Shown here: in pieces, positions 24,015-32,056 of the stretch
How the letters are laid out: every line of letters begins with the position of its first letter
Position numbering within the stretch: position 1 is the first letter of the stretch
NCBI RefSeq assembly: GCF_030814815.1
Contig: NZ_JAUSVR010000023.1
Coordinates: 1 to 45,704, forward strand
Reading direction: 5' to 3'
DNA: 45,704 nt
Source of the DNA: Ancylobacter amanitiformis
GTDB lineage: Bacteria; Pseudomonadota; Alphaproteobacteria; Rhizobiales; Xanthobacteraceae
The notes under the pieces: model-generated
What the model saw: the letters and a program-made list of their open reading frames with translations, nothing else
Told to the model about the DNA's origin: nothing
Database searches by the model: none
Program-made: the position numbers and the translations under genes

Positions 24015-24146
24015 ATTGGATCGGATTATACCGGCTTCTCCGCCAGATCGGCGCGTGGCACCCATCCTCCCATGCTCGACGCAATCAAGAAATTCCTTTC
24101 CCGCATTGCTTTAGCCCCCGTCACCGGGCGGCCGGAGGATCAGTCC

Positions 24147-24758
24147 ATGACCACCATCCTGCATATCGACTCCAGCATTCTCGGCGGCTATTCGGCCACC
24201 CGCTCCCTGACGGCCGATATCGTGGCCCGGCAGCTCGCGCTTCACCCCGGCGCAGGGATCATCCGGCGGGATCTCGTCGTCGACGCCGCCATGCATCTGT
24301 CGGGCGCGCACATGGCGGTGTTTCAAGGTGGCGAGGTTTCCGATCCTCTCCTCGGCCAGGATCTCGCCGCCGGCGGCGCCTATATCGATGACCTGTTCGC
24401 CGCCGACATCATCGTCATCGGCGCGCCGATGTATAATTTCTCCATCCCGACGCAGTTGAAGGGCTGGATCGACCGGGTCGCCGTGGCGGGACGTACGTTC
24501 AGATATGGCGCGAATGGTCCTGAGGGGCTGGTGACCGGCAAGAAGGTGTTCCTGGCTTCTGCGCGCGGCGGTGTCTACAGCGGCAAAAGCCCGATGGCGG
24601 CTCTCGATCATCAGGAATCGTACCTCCTCACCGCGCTGGGCTTCATCGGCCTGACCGACGTGACGATCATCCGGGCCGAAGGCCTGGCCCTTGGCGAGGA
24701 AGCCAAGGCGGCGGCGCTGGCCGGCGCCAAGGCGCAGATCGCCGCGCTGGCGGCCTGA
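24147..24758 (+). CDS. azoR: FMN-dependent NADH-azoreductase / quinone reductase
   Basis: 203 residues from ATG 24147, with GGAGG nine bases upstream. Flavodoxin-like fold: N-terminal ILHIDSSILGGYSATRSL binds FMN phosphate; APMYNFSIPTQLKGWIDRV is the AzoR signature, and ASARGGVYSG a second FMN loop. AzoR proteins reduce quinones and azo compounds with NADH by two-electron steps and protect against thiol-reactive electrophiles. First gene of a plus-strand run azoR-doxX-LLM. Confidence 0.92.
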   Translation: MTTILHIDSSILGGYSATRSLTADIVARQLALHPGAGIIRRDLVVDAAMHLSGAHMAVFQGGEVSDPLLGQDLAAGGAYIDDLFAADIIVIGAPMYNFSIPTQLKGWIDRVAVAGRTFRYGANGPEGLVTGKKVFLASARGGVYSGKSPMAALDHQESYLLTALGFIGLTDVTIIRAEGLALGEEAKAAALAGAKAQIAALAA

Positions 24759-24806
24759 TCCGGCGAGCGTCTTACATTCCTTTTTCAGGCACCAAGGCCG
24801 ACGATC

Positions 24807-25202
24807 ATGTCCCAGACCAACCTGCTCGCGGCCGTCGGCCGCCTGCTGATCGCGCTCATCTTCATCGCCAGCGGGCTCGGCAAGATCGCCGCGCCCGGCG
24901 CGACGCAAGGCTACATCCAGTCGGCGGGCCTGCCGCTGCCGATGATCTCCTACCTCCTGGCCGTCATCGTCGAGGTCGGCGGAGGGATCGCGATCCTGGT
25001 CGGGTATCACGTACGGATCGCCAGCCTTGTCGTCGCCGTGTTTACGCTCGCGACGGCCGTGCTCTTCCACGCCAACCTCGCCGATCAGAACCAGATGATC
25101 CATTTCCTGAAGAACGTCGCCATCACGGGCGGTCTTTTGCAGGTGGCGGCGTTCGGTGCGGGATCCTTCAGCCTCGACGGCTGGCGTCTGCGCGCGCGCT
25201 GA
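24807..25202 (+). CDS. DoxX-family membrane protein
   Basis: 131 residues with four membrane helices: LLIALIFIASGLGKIAAPG, YLLAVIVEVGGGIAILVGY, IASLVVAVFTLATAVLFH and ITGGLLQVAAFGAG. Matches the DoxX/YphA pattern. Such proteins are inner-membrane partners in redox or thiol-stress responses in several bacteria; here the gene lies between azoreductase and an LLM flavoprotein, suggesting a quinone/electrophile role. Confidence 0.88.
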   Translation: MSQTNLLAAVGRLLIALIFIASGLGKIAAPGATQGYIQSAGLPLPMISYLLAVIVEVGGGIAILVGYHVRIASLVVAVFTLATAVLFHANLADQNQMIHFLKNVAITGGLLQVAAFGAGSFSLDGWRLRAR

Positions 25203-25236
25203 ACACGGCGCGTCAGCACAATCAGGTAAAGTGACG

Positions 25237-26280
25237 ATGGAAATCGGTATCGACAGTTTTGCGGCGACCATTCCAAACCCCGCGACCGGCCAGACTCTGC
25301 CTGCGGCGGATCGGATGGAGGCCTTGCTGGCGGAGGTGGAAACCGCCGACCGCGCCGGCCTCGACGTGTTCGGCATCGGCGAACATCACCGCAAGGAGTT
25401 TCTCGATTCCGCGCCGGCCGTCATCCTGGCGGCCGCGGCAGCCCGCACCAGGAGCATCCGCCTCACCAGCGCGGTCACCGTGCTGAGCGCGGCAGATCCT
25501 GTGCGAGTCTTCCAGGACTTCGCCACCATCGATCTCATCGCCAAGGGCCGTGCGGAGATCGTCGTGGGCCGTGGATCCTTCGGCGAGGCCTATCCGCTGT
25601 TCGGGTTCGCCAGGGAAGACTACGATGCCCTGTTCGCCGAAAAGCTCGATCTTCTCCTGAAGCTGCGCGAGGCCACCACCATCTCCTGGCGCGGCCGGTT
25701 TCGGCCGGCGCTCACCGGTCAGGGCGTCTTTCCCCGGCCGTATCAGGACAGGATCCCGATCTGGCTCGGTGTCGGTGGCACGCCGCAGTCCTTTGCCCGC
25801 GCGGGTACGCTTGGTCTTCCGCTGATGGTGGCGATCATCGGGGGGAGCTTCAGTCGCTTCCGCCCGCTTGTGGACCTCTATCGCGAAGCGGGCCGGCAGG
25901 CAGGGCACCCGCCGGAGATGCTGAAGGTCGGCATCCATGCCATGGGGTTCGTCGGCGACACGGATCGCGGAGCCGCAGACGCCTTCTTTCCCGGCTGGGC
26001 CCACATGTTCACCGAGATCGGACGTGAACGCGGGTGGCCGACGGCGACACGCGCCCAGTTCGATGCGATGTGCGGGCCGCAGGGCGCGTTCCTCATTGGA
26101 AATCCGCAGACGGTGCGCGACAAGATCCTCGCCGCCAGCGAAACGCTCGGTGGCATTTCGCGCCTGACCTTCCAGATGAGTTCGGCCATGCTGGAGACCG
26201 AGGCCATGCAGCGCTCGATCACGTTGCTCGGCACCGAGGTCTCTCCTGCGGTGAAGGCCGCGCTGGAACAGAGGCCTTGA
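25237..26280 (+). CDS. LLM-class flavin-dependent oxidoreductase
   Basis: 347 residues from ATG 25237. Bacterial luciferase-like TIM barrel: VFGIGEHHRKEFLDSAPAVILAAAA, then LTSAVTVLSAADPVRVFQDFATIDLIA and GRAEIVVGRGSFGEAYPLFG in pieces. Lacks an obvious F420-specific motif; FMN-dependent members oxidise diverse organics and are reduced by a separate reductase. The azoreductase or the NADP-type reductase nearby could supply reduced flavin (inference). Confidence 0.9.
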   Translation: MEIGIDSFAATIPNPATGQTLPAADRMEALLAEVETADRAGLDVFGIGEHHRKEFLDSAPAVILAAAAARTRSIRLTSAVTVLSAADPVRVFQDFATIDLIAKGRAEIVVGRGSFGEAYPLFGFAREDYDALFAEKLDLLLKLREATTISWRGRFRPALTGQGVFPRPYQDRIPIWLGVGGTPQSFARAGTLGLPLMVAIIGGSFSRFRPLVDLYREAGRQAGHPPEMLKVGIHAMGFVGDTDRGAADAFFPGWAHMFTEIGRERGWPTATRAQFDAMCGPQGAFLIGNPQTVRDKILAASETLGGISRLTFQMSSAMLETEAMQRSITLLGTEVSPAVKAALEQRP

Positions 26281-26357
26281 CCCTGTTCCAGATCACGGGT
26301 GAGGGGATGACCTGTCTGGCCCATGCGGCAGACGAGATTCCCCGAACGACCGTGGTG

Positions 26358-26388
26358 CTGATCCCTCGATCGAGGCTCGAGGGATCAG
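26358..26388. terminator. Bidirectional hairpin between convergent genes
   Basis: CTGATCCCTCGA and TCGAGGGATCAG pair perfectly (12 pairs, 7-base loop) between the ends of the LLM gene (26280) and the SnoaL-like gene (26393). Likely shared terminator, no long T tract. Confidence 0.65.
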
Positions 26389-26392
26389 ATGG

Positions 26393-26791
26393 TCATGTGC
26401 TCGGCGTCAGTGCCTGGCGGACCATGGCGCTGTCGACATATTGCGTCATGGTGGCGATCTTGCCGTCCCTCACCTCATAGAGATGGGCGAAGGCGGCACG
26501 CATGGATTTGCCGGTGGCCTTGTAGGTGCCGGAATAGACGCCGAAGGCGGCGACGCGGTCGCCGTCTTCCAGGAAAGTATGGACCTGTGCGCGATAGCCG
26601 GTCCATTCGCTGCCGAGGCGCGCGAACACGCCGGCGATGATCGCATCCGGCCCGACATAGGTTCCCGCATACGGGAACCCTTCCGCTTCCGTCCATGAAG
26701 CATCGGGCGCGAGTGCGGCCAGCAGGTTCCGGCCGTTCTCTTCCGACGAGCCCTCATAGGTGGCCCGGATCAGCTCGAGATTGGCGCCCAT
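26393..26791 (-). CDS. SnoaL/NTF2-like protein
   Basis: 132 residues. The fold pattern fits the SnoaL-like polyketide-cyclase/limonene epoxide hydrolase group: LELIRATYEGSSEENGRNLLAALAPDASWTEAEGFPYAG at the start and a C-terminal HLYEVRDGKIATMTQYVDSA. These proteins often bind small hydrophobic molecules and many have no known reaction. It lies one base from the MBL-like gene on the same strand, so they are co-transcribed. Confidence 0.82.
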   Translation of the reverse strand: MGANLELIRATYEGSSEENGRNLLAALAPDASWTEAEGFPYAGTYVGPDAIIAGVFARLGSEWTGYRAQVHTFLEDGDRVAAFGVYSGTYKATGKSMRAAFAHLYEVRDGKIATMTQYVDSAMVRQALTPST

Positions 26792-26792
26792 C

Positions 26793-27695
26793 TCAGCCCC
26801 ACTTCATCTCGCCGGTGGCGACCTTGGAGCCGATATCGAGCGCAACGCCCATGCCGAGGCCGGGGAAGCGGGCGATCATCGCGGCCTTGAGCGCGGCCGA
26901 ATCCTTGGCCTTGGCGAGTTCCTCCTCGAAGGCGAGAAGGTAGGCCTTGGTGTATTCGACGCCCGAGAGATCGGTGGCGGCGCTCGGCACCATGTGGCCG
27001 GGCACGACGACCGCCGGCTTGCGCGCGGCGATCTTGTCGAGAGTGGCGATCCAGGTGGCGCGCTGTTCCTTGGTCGGGGTGTCGGCGGTCCAGACATAGA
27101 CGCCCGAGAAGATCAGCACCCCGCCGAACACGGCGTTCAGCGACGGCACGAACAGATAGCGCCGGTTGGCCAGACCTTCGGCCGGCACGATCTCGACGGC
27201 CTCGCCGTCGACGGTGAGCGCCGGGCCGTCGAATACCTCGGGGATGACGATGTCGGCCAGCGTCTGCGGGCCGTTCTCCTTGAGCTGCGGGCCCCACACG
27301 GCGAGCTTCTTTTCCACGCTCGCCTTGATGGCGGCGACCGTCTCGGATGCGGCGATCACCTTCGCCTCGGGGAAGGCCTCCTTGATGGGCTTGAGGCTGA
27401 AGTAATAGTCGGGATCGGACTGGCTGATATAGATCGTGGTGAGCTTTTTGCCGCTTGCCTTGATGGCTTCAGCCACCGCGCGGCCGTCGGGGAAGGTGAA
27501 CCCGCCATCGATCAGCAGAGCCTCGGAGGCGCCGGTGATGAGCACCGGGGCGCGATAGAAGCCCTTTTCCCCGGCGGGGAAATGCTTCCAGGACAGGCCG
27601 CCGGCGGCGTGGCCGAGACCTGTACCAAGACCTGCGGGAGCGAAGACGGCGCCGGCGGCGAGGGTGGTTTTCATGAGGCTTCTCCGGGTGAACAT
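26793..27695 (-). CDS. Exported MBL-fold protein with degenerate metal motif
   Basis: 300 residues from ATG 27695. Twin-arginine-like signal (TRRSLMKTTLAAGAVFAPAG) with a likely cleavage near AHA at about 30, so probably periplasmic. The beta-lactamase fold is recognisable (LLIDGGFTFPDGRAVAEAI; VVVPGHMVPS), but the HxHxDH zinc motif reads ISQSDPDYYF (90-99), so Gln92, Asp94, Asp96 and Tyr97 replace the histidines. The later central His also appears replaced in EGLANRRY. Either an altered metal centre or a non-catalytic binding role. Confidence 0.83.
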   Translation of the reverse strand: MFTRRSLMKTTLAAGAVFAPAGLGTGLGHAAGGLSWKHFPAGEKGFYRAPVLITGASEALLIDGGFTFPDGRAVAEAIKASGKKLTTIYISQSDPDYYFSLKPIKEAFPEAKVIAASETVAAIKASVEKKLAVWGPQLKENGPQTLADIVIPEVFDGPALTVDGEAVEIVPAEGLANRRYLFVPSLNAVFGGVLIFSGVYVWTADTPTKEQRATWIATLDKIAARKPAVVVPGHMVPSAATDLSGVEYTKAYLLAFEEELAKAKDSAALKAAMIARFPGLGMGVALDIGSKVATGEMKWG

Positions 27696-27777
27696 CTTTG
27701 TCTCCTGGTGATGATCGGCAAGTGTGAAATTCGGGCGTGGCAGCTGGGGCCCGTCTGTCACGCTTGATCGATAAAGC

Positions 27778-28422
27778 TCAGGCAGCCTTCAGTCCGGCGA
27801 TCAGCATATCCATGCTGCCAAAGAGAGCGCTGGCCTGCACGATACGGCGATTGTCGTCGGTGCCGACGACCAGGGCCGGAACGCCACTGGCACTGAACCG
27901 GCGCATCTCCTGACGCGCGGCATCGAGCCGCGTCTGATAAGCAGCGATCACCCTGGGATCCAGATTTGCCAGTTGATCGGCCGCGTCGTTCAGTTCCAAG
28001 CCGCGCAGGATGCGCACGAGCACTGCGAGATCCGTGATGTCGCGGCCCTCGACATAACGAGCATTCTGGATCGCCTTGAGAGCTTGGAATTCCCGGTGCG
28101 GGGCATTGAGGGCCACGGCGGTCAGCGCCAGAGTCGGCAGGCAGGAGTCGAACAGGCGCGTGCGGTCGCCGAGCACCTTGCGCAGGTAGTCCTCGCTGAA
28201 GGGCTGACCGGTCATGCGGGAAATGCGCTGGTCGTTGGTCCAGGCGTAAGCGGCGAACCCGTCATCCATCGGTCGGGCGCCGGTGCCGGCGAACAGGCCG
28301 GTCGGCGCGAGCCGGATGTCGAGGTCCGGCCGGGCGACCAGCTTTTCGAGCGTCGCGGAAGCACCGTAGCACCAGCCGCAGAGCGGGTCGAAGAGATAGG
28401 TGATGTGCGTGATGTCGGTCAT
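27778..28422 (-). CDS. DsbA-family (FrnE-like) thioredoxin-fold protein
   Basis: 214 residues from ATG 28422. CGWC active site at 15-18 (DPLCGWCYG) and C-terminal cis-proline region SGVPALVVG. Without a signal peptide it is cytoplasmic, fitting FrnE-like or HCCA isomerase-like members rather than periplasmic DsbA. An earlier upstream open frame to 28509 has no good ribosome site. Divergent from the LysR at 28536. Confidence 0.88.
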   Translation of the reverse strand: MTDITHITYLFDPLCGWCYGASATLEKLVARPDLDIRLAPTGLFAGTGARPMDDGFAAYAWTNDQRISRMTGQPFSEDYLRKVLGDRTRLFDSCLPTLALTAVALNAPHREFQALKAIQNARYVEGRDITDLAVLVRILRGLELNDAADQLANLDPRVIAAYQTRLDAARQEMRRFSASGVPALVVGTDDNRRIVQASALFGSMDMLIAGLKAA

Positions 28423-28500
28423 GGCCGTCTCCCTGAGCCACATATGACACTCACTAAATGGTCGAAGAAGGCCAACAAAATTGACGGACTGTATGCTATA

Positions 28501-28520
28501 GGGTGACAATCAATTCACCC
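28501..28520. promoter_or_regulatory. Operator candidate in the DsbA-like/lysR divergent region
   Basis: GGGTGA-N8-TCACCC, perfect six-base arms, 16 bases upstream of the LysR ATG at 28536. Position fits autoregulation by the LysR protein and control of the divergent DsbA-like gene. Confidence 0.5.
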
Positions 28521-28535
28521 GGCGACACCCCAGCC

Positions 28536-29438
28536 ATGAACCTCAACCGACTGGCCTATTTCGCCGCCGTCGTCGACACCGGGTCCTTCACCCGGGCGGC
28601 GGAGCGGCTCGGCATCACCAAGGCGGTGGTTAGCCAGCAGGTGGCGCAGCTCGAACGGGACCTGCGAACCAGCCTCCTGGTGCGCACCACAAGGCGCGTT
28701 CACCCGACCGAGGCGGGCAGCATGCTTCACGCGCGTTGCGTGATCATCCTGCGTGAAGCCGAGGACGCCTTCGACGAACTCGCGCAGGCAGCTGCCGAGC
28801 CGACCGGCACCCTGAGGATAACAGCACCCAACGACTACGGCACTGCGGTGGTGGCGCCGGTCGCGGCGGCCTTCACATCCCGCTATCCCGCCTGCAGGGT
28901 GGAGCAGACGCTGAGCGACCAGACGATGGACCTTGGCTCCGGCCGCGTGGACATGGCGATCCGTGTCGGCTGGTTGGTCGATTCCAGCCTGCAGGCACGC
29001 AAGATCGGCTCCTTCCGGCAATTCCTGGTCAGCGCACCGGCCTTCGCGGATCGGATCGCGACCGCTCGCGACCCGGAAGGCCTTGCGGCCTTGCCGTTCA
29101 TCGCCAATCTGGCGCTGCGCGAACCGCTATCGTGGTCGTTCTCGCGCGATGACCATGACAGGCGGGTGGTGCGCATGCATGGCAGCATCGCCATCGACAC
29201 GACGCCGGGGGTGCTGGCGGCGGTGCGGGCCGGCGGCGGCCTTTCGGTGCTACCGGATTTTCTGGTGGCGGACGATCTGGCGTCGGGGCGGCTGGTTCAT
29301 GCCCTGCCGGAATGGCGGCTGGCCTCCGGCGGCATCTACACGGTCTACCCAGCAGCGCGCTTCCGACCGCCAAAGGTCACGGCGTTCGTCGATATGCTCG
29401 TGGAGGCGGATCGCAAGAGGGGGCAGGCAGCGTTCTAG
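28536..29438 (+). CDS. LysR-family transcriptional regulator
   Basis: 300 residues from ATG 28536: MNLNRLAYFAAVVDTGSF, HTH with FTRAAERLGITKAVVSQQVAQL, and a full effector domain including EPTGTLRITAPNDYG, the pattern of the CrgA/DsdC-like subgroup. Probably regulates the divergent DsbA-like, MBL-like and SnoaL-like genes. Confidence 0.9.
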   Translation: MNLNRLAYFAAVVDTGSFTRAAERLGITKAVVSQQVAQLERDLRTSLLVRTTRRVHPTEAGSMLHARCVIILREAEDAFDELAQAAAEPTGTLRITAPNDYGTAVVAPVAAAFTSRYPACRVEQTLSDQTMDLGSGRVDMAIRVGWLVDSSLQARKIGSFRQFLVSAPAFADRIATARDPEGLAALPFIANLALREPLSWSFSRDDHDRRVVRMHGSIAIDTTPGVLAAVRAGGGLSVLPDFLVADDLASGRLVHALPEWRLASGGIYTVYPAARFRPPKVTAFVDMLVEADRKRGQAAF

Positions 29439-29459
29439 GTTAATGACGCGAATACGTGC

Positions 29460-29488
29460 CGAGCCGCGCCAGTAAATGGCGCGGCTCG
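29460..29488. terminator. Hairpin between convergent lysR and small secreted protein
   Basis: CGAGCCGCGCC and GGCGCGGCTCG form 11 perfect pairs with the loop AGTAAAT. Sits between the stop at 29438 and the stop at 29555. Likely bidirectional terminator marking the right edge of the redox module. Confidence 0.65.
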
Positions 29489-29554
29489 TGGAACTATGCA
29501 GGGCTTGTCAGAATATCGGATCGGAAGGGTTCATTTCCCTCCAGACACCCTAAT

Positions 29555-29776
29555 TTAATTCGCCTGCTTGCCGTTTGTATGCGTGCCGTCGGCCTGTGTG
29601 GAGGACGTCGTATAGGCGGGCCTCTCTCCGCTCGGCCAACTCTCCTTCTGGGTATCTCGAAATTCGTGGACCAAACGCGAACCTGGCGTAAGCGTCGACG
29701 GATAAAGATCCGCCAGAGCAGGAGCCGCAGACAGCAGCGCGAGCGCGCCACCGAAAAGAACGTTCTTCAAGGTCAT
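29555..29776 (-). CDS. Small secreted protein of unknown function
   Basis: 73 residues from ATG 29776, behind gaggaaac. Signal peptide MTLKNVLFGGALALLSAAPALA, mature part about 51 residues, polar, with no cysteines. I do not recognise the family. Two Crp/Fnr-like palindromes lie 66-104 bases upstream, and a Crp/Fnr regulator gene is encoded nearby, so regulation by it is plausible. Confidence 0.65.
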   Translation of the reverse strand: MTLKNVLFGGALALLSAAPALADLYPSTLTPGSRLVHEFRDTQKESWPSGERPAYTTSSTQADGTHTNGKQAN

Positions 29777-29841
29777 GTCCGTTTCCTCTTTCAACGCATC
29801 ATCGCGTTGCCCAGAAAATGGGGCAAGTGGCACAGACACGA

Positions 29842-29880
29842 TGTGAAAAATGTCACATATTTTTTCACAAAAAGGTGTGA
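29842..29880. promoter_or_regulatory. Two Crp/Fnr-type sites upstream of the small secreted protein
   Basis: TGTGAAAAATGTCACA at 29842-29857 is a perfect TGTGA-N6-TCACA palindrome, the CRP-family consensus. A second element at 29865-29880 has the outward form TCACA-N6-TGTGA. Both lie in an AT-rich patch unlike the surrounding DNA. The Crp/Fnr regulator encoded at 30729 is a candidate binder. Confidence 0.65.
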
Positions 29881-30167
29881 CCATTCAGTAATAGCTCATT
29901 AAACATTCTTAAATCTCAGAGATTAACTTAGTTAATTTCGCGGTATACGTATGGCTTCCCGTGTCAATGCACCCGAGGTGGTGACTTCGGTTCATCTGGC
30001 ATATGGGTGATGTTACGGTAGAAGTGACCTGGACAAATGCGGCGGATCGGCCGATGCGCGACGTCTGCTCTCATATGCCACTCGCCTGCAGACACACGGT
30101 TGCCGCGATTCTCGGATTACCTGCCTCAGGCGAAACTGATCCCCTTTGTCCCTTGGCGGTTTTGAAT
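29881..30167. other. AT-richer intergenic region, no gene supported
   Basis: From the Crp-like sites to the start at 30168 there is no convincing coding sequence; an in-frame extension of the next gene to 30003 lacks a ribosome site and family pattern. The first 70 bases are markedly AT-rich, suggesting foreign or promoter DNA. Confidence 0.35.
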
Positions 30168-30530
30168 ATGCCATTCTTGGTGCGGCGATACCTTGTGCTA
30201 TTGCTGACCGCCGTTTTCGTGATGTCGGTCGGTATGTTCCATGGCCCCGTCGGGACAAACGCCAGCGCCGACATTTTCACAAACATCGCGCAGCAACAGC
30301 CTTCCGATCTCACCTTGTCGTGCCCCTCTGACGCAGAGGCATGCGGTGAGACGGCACATTACGGAGCGGTGCTTTCGGATTGTTCCTTAATGAGCTGTGT
30401 TGTGCTGAGGCCCATGCGGGAGCCGCCCGCTGCGGAGCGGACGGCCCGGCGGCTCACATTCTCTCTAGCGCAAAGTTCAATACGCGGTTCCCGATTTGGC
30501 AGGCTGGATCGGCCGCCTCGGTTGACCTGA
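30168..30530 (+). CDS. Small Cys-containing membrane-anchored protein (RPPR tail)
   Basis: 120 residues from ATG 30168. One N-terminal hydrophobic segment (YLVLLLTAVFVMSVGMFHG), then a region with cysteines in LSCPSDAEACGE and LSDCSLMSCVVL, and a C-terminus ending DRPPRLT. The size, cysteines and RPPR tail recall the small protein at 35840-36253 at the head of the copper operon, so it may be a distant relative with a metal-related role. Family not identified with certainty. Confidence 0.55.
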   Translation: MPFLVRRYLVLLLTAVFVMSVGMFHGPVGTNASADIFTNIAQQQPSDLTLSCPSDAEACGETAHYGAVLSDCSLMSCVVLRPMREPPAAERTARRLTFSLAQSSIRGSRFGRLDRPPRLT

Positions 30531-30728
30531 TGTCGGAGCCGAGGCCGTCAGTGTAGCGGATGACTCCGCAGACTTGACGCATGCTTCGGTCCCGCAGGCG
30601 CTTCTCATCAAAGGCGCCGACAGCCCCACAAATCCTCCTAGTCAAATTCTCTGGGCGAACGCGTCCGCGCCTTCCGGCCTTTGCCGGAATGGAGCAAACG
30701 CTATCAGCGCGCGCCGCGAGGTACGGTC

Positions 30729-31391
30729 ATGAAAACTCTCTTTCCTGCTGCCCCGAAAACGTCGGGGCACATTAGCCTCCTTGAATTTATTGAAGGTGCC
30801 CATCTCCATCTCGGCGCGCATAAGCGCACCGTCATGAAGTCCCAACGTATCGACGTCTTCCACGACGAAAATCCATCAGTATATGTCGTTGTAGCAGGAA
30901 GATTGCAGGTGTTAATAGCAACGCCGCAAGGTATCGACGTCTTTGTGACGGATGTTGAGTGCGGTGAAATGATCGGAGAAGCCGCCGCCCTTTCGGATGG
31001 AAGCGTACCAATCATCATTGAAGCATGCGAAATTTCGGATGTGTACGTCATGGATCGGGTGATGTTCTTTCGAGCAATCGAGGAACACGGAGATTTTTCA
31101 ATGGCAGTCATGCGCGCCATGTGTCAACGGCTGTGCCGTGTGAACCGGCGCCTCGCCGATACCGTTACATTGCCTATGCATATCCGTTTGAAAGCTGAGT
31201 TGATGCGACTGGCTAAACCCTCTACCGACGGTAAACTAATCATAGACCGCTTGCCAACTCATGAGGAATTGGCCTTGCGCATATCCTCTCAACGTGAGGC
31301 CGTTACTAAAGAACTTGCAAAATTAAATAGGTGCGGATTTATCTCAAAAAGTGGTCGACGCCTCATAGTTCGAATTAATGATGTTTCCTAA
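30729..31391 (+). CDS. Crp/Fnr-family transcriptional regulator
   Basis: 220 residues from ATG 30729. Cyclic-nucleotide-binding-like beta-barrel (about 15-130; VYVVVAGRLQVLIATPQGIDVFV; GEMIGEAAALSDGS) and a C-terminal Crp winged HTH (LPTHEELALRISSQREAVTKELAKL, read in pieces). No N-terminal FNR cysteine cluster, so not an oxygen-sensing Fe-S type. Base composition is more AT-rich than neighbouring genes, hinting at separate origin. It ends in a strong terminator. Candidate targets are the TGTGA/TCACA sites at 29842. Confidence 0.9.
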   Translation: MKTLFPAAPKTSGHISLLEFIEGAHLHLGAHKRTVMKSQRIDVFHDENPSVYVVVAGRLQVLIATPQGIDVFVTDVECGEMIGEAAALSDGSVPIIIEACEISDVYVMDRVMFFRAIEEHGDFSMAVMRAMCQRLCRVNRRLADTVTLPMHIRLKAELMRLAKPSTDGKLIIDRLPTHEELALRISSQREAVTKELAKLNRCGFISKSGRRLIVRINDVS

Positions 31392-31405
31392 GGTCAATTA
31401 ATCGC

Positions 31406-31446
31406 AATTATAGCCGCGTTCCTTAAAAGGGCGCGGCTATAATTTT
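31406..31446 (+). terminator. Strong intrinsic terminator after the Crp/Fnr gene
   Basis: AATTATAGCCGCG pairs perfectly with CGCGGCTATAATT (13 pairs) and is followed by TTTT; the loop itself can form CCTT/AAGG. Fifteen bases beyond the stop codon. Confidence 0.85.
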
Positions 31447-31554
31447 AGATCGAGAATGCTCTGCATATGTAGTCGTATCGTCGGCGGGCACGGATCGCGA
31501 ACCGCATAGGCCAGCGTCGAGGACGTCGAACTGCCACGCTGACCTGAGTAGGCG

Positions 31555-31615
31555 GGTTCAATGACCGCGGCTGTGGGAGCCTATCGGCAACATCCCGCCG
31601 ACCGAGGCCGAGGTG
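31555..31615 (+). pseudogene. Possible IS3-family transposase 3' remnant
   Basis: One frame reads EPIGNIPPTEAE (about 31579-31614), the very common C-terminal string LLEPIGNIPPAEAE of IS3-family OrfB transposases; the preceding FNDR is one base out of frame. Nothing else of the element remains. Too short for certainty, but explains part of the otherwise gene-free 31447-31747 stretch. Confidence 0.45.
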
Positions 31616-31708
31616 CCTCTGACGCCAGGCTGGACGAAATGTGGACGATTTGTCCGCCCGCCCGCGTATGTCTCGGGTAAATATATTATCTGGCTAATCG
31701 TCGAGGCT

Positions 31709-31734
31709 CGGGGGGCGCGTTGCAGCGCCCCCCG
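31709..31734. terminator. Hairpin at the 3' end of the copper operon
   Basis: CGGGGGGCGC and GCGCCCCCCG pair perfectly around GTTGCA, 14 bases beyond the stop of the CusF-like gene (minus strand). No T tract in the minus direction. Confidence 0.6.
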
Positions 31735-31747
31735 ATTTGATGCAACT

Positions 31748-32032
31748 TTACTTCGTCTTTTCGATCTTGGTGACGGTCAGGCGTCCACTGATCCGATCAG
31801 CCTCGAATGTTACCTTGTCACCGACCTTGACTGCTTTCAGCATGGTCGGATCGACTACGGCGAACACCATGGTCATGCCGTCCATATCGAGGTTCTTGAT
31901 AGGTCCGTGCTTGAGCGAGATCTTGCCTTGTGTCTCGTCGATCTTGGTGACCTTGCCTTCGACGGGAACGGTCTGCGCCAGGGCAACGCTCGAGAATGCA
32001 GAGAGTACTGCCGCTATCATAAGCTTACGCAT
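31748..32032 (-). CDS. CusF-like periplasmic copper-binding protein
   Basis: 94 residues with a signal peptide (MRKLMIAAVLSAFSSVALA). The OB-fold core has ISLKHGPIKNLDMDGMTMVF, aligning with CusF's His and two Met copper ligands; CusF's tryptophan that caps Cu(I) is replaced by Met. Such proteins chaperone Cu(I)/Ag(I) in the periplasm. Last gene of the minus-strand copper operon. In E. coli CusF hands metal to CusCBA, but no CusB or CusA is encoded here. Confidence 0.88.
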   Translation of the reverse strand: MRKLMIAAVLSAFSSVALAQTVPVEGKVTKIDETQGKISLKHGPIKNLDMDGMTMVFAVVDPTMLKAVKVGDKVTFEADRISGRLTVTKIEKTK

Positions 32033-32056
32033 TTTGATGATCCGATATTTGATGAA

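Noticed and set aside
24111..25376. 421-residue minus-strand open frame
   Set aside because: Antisense shadow of the azoreductase and DoxX genes.
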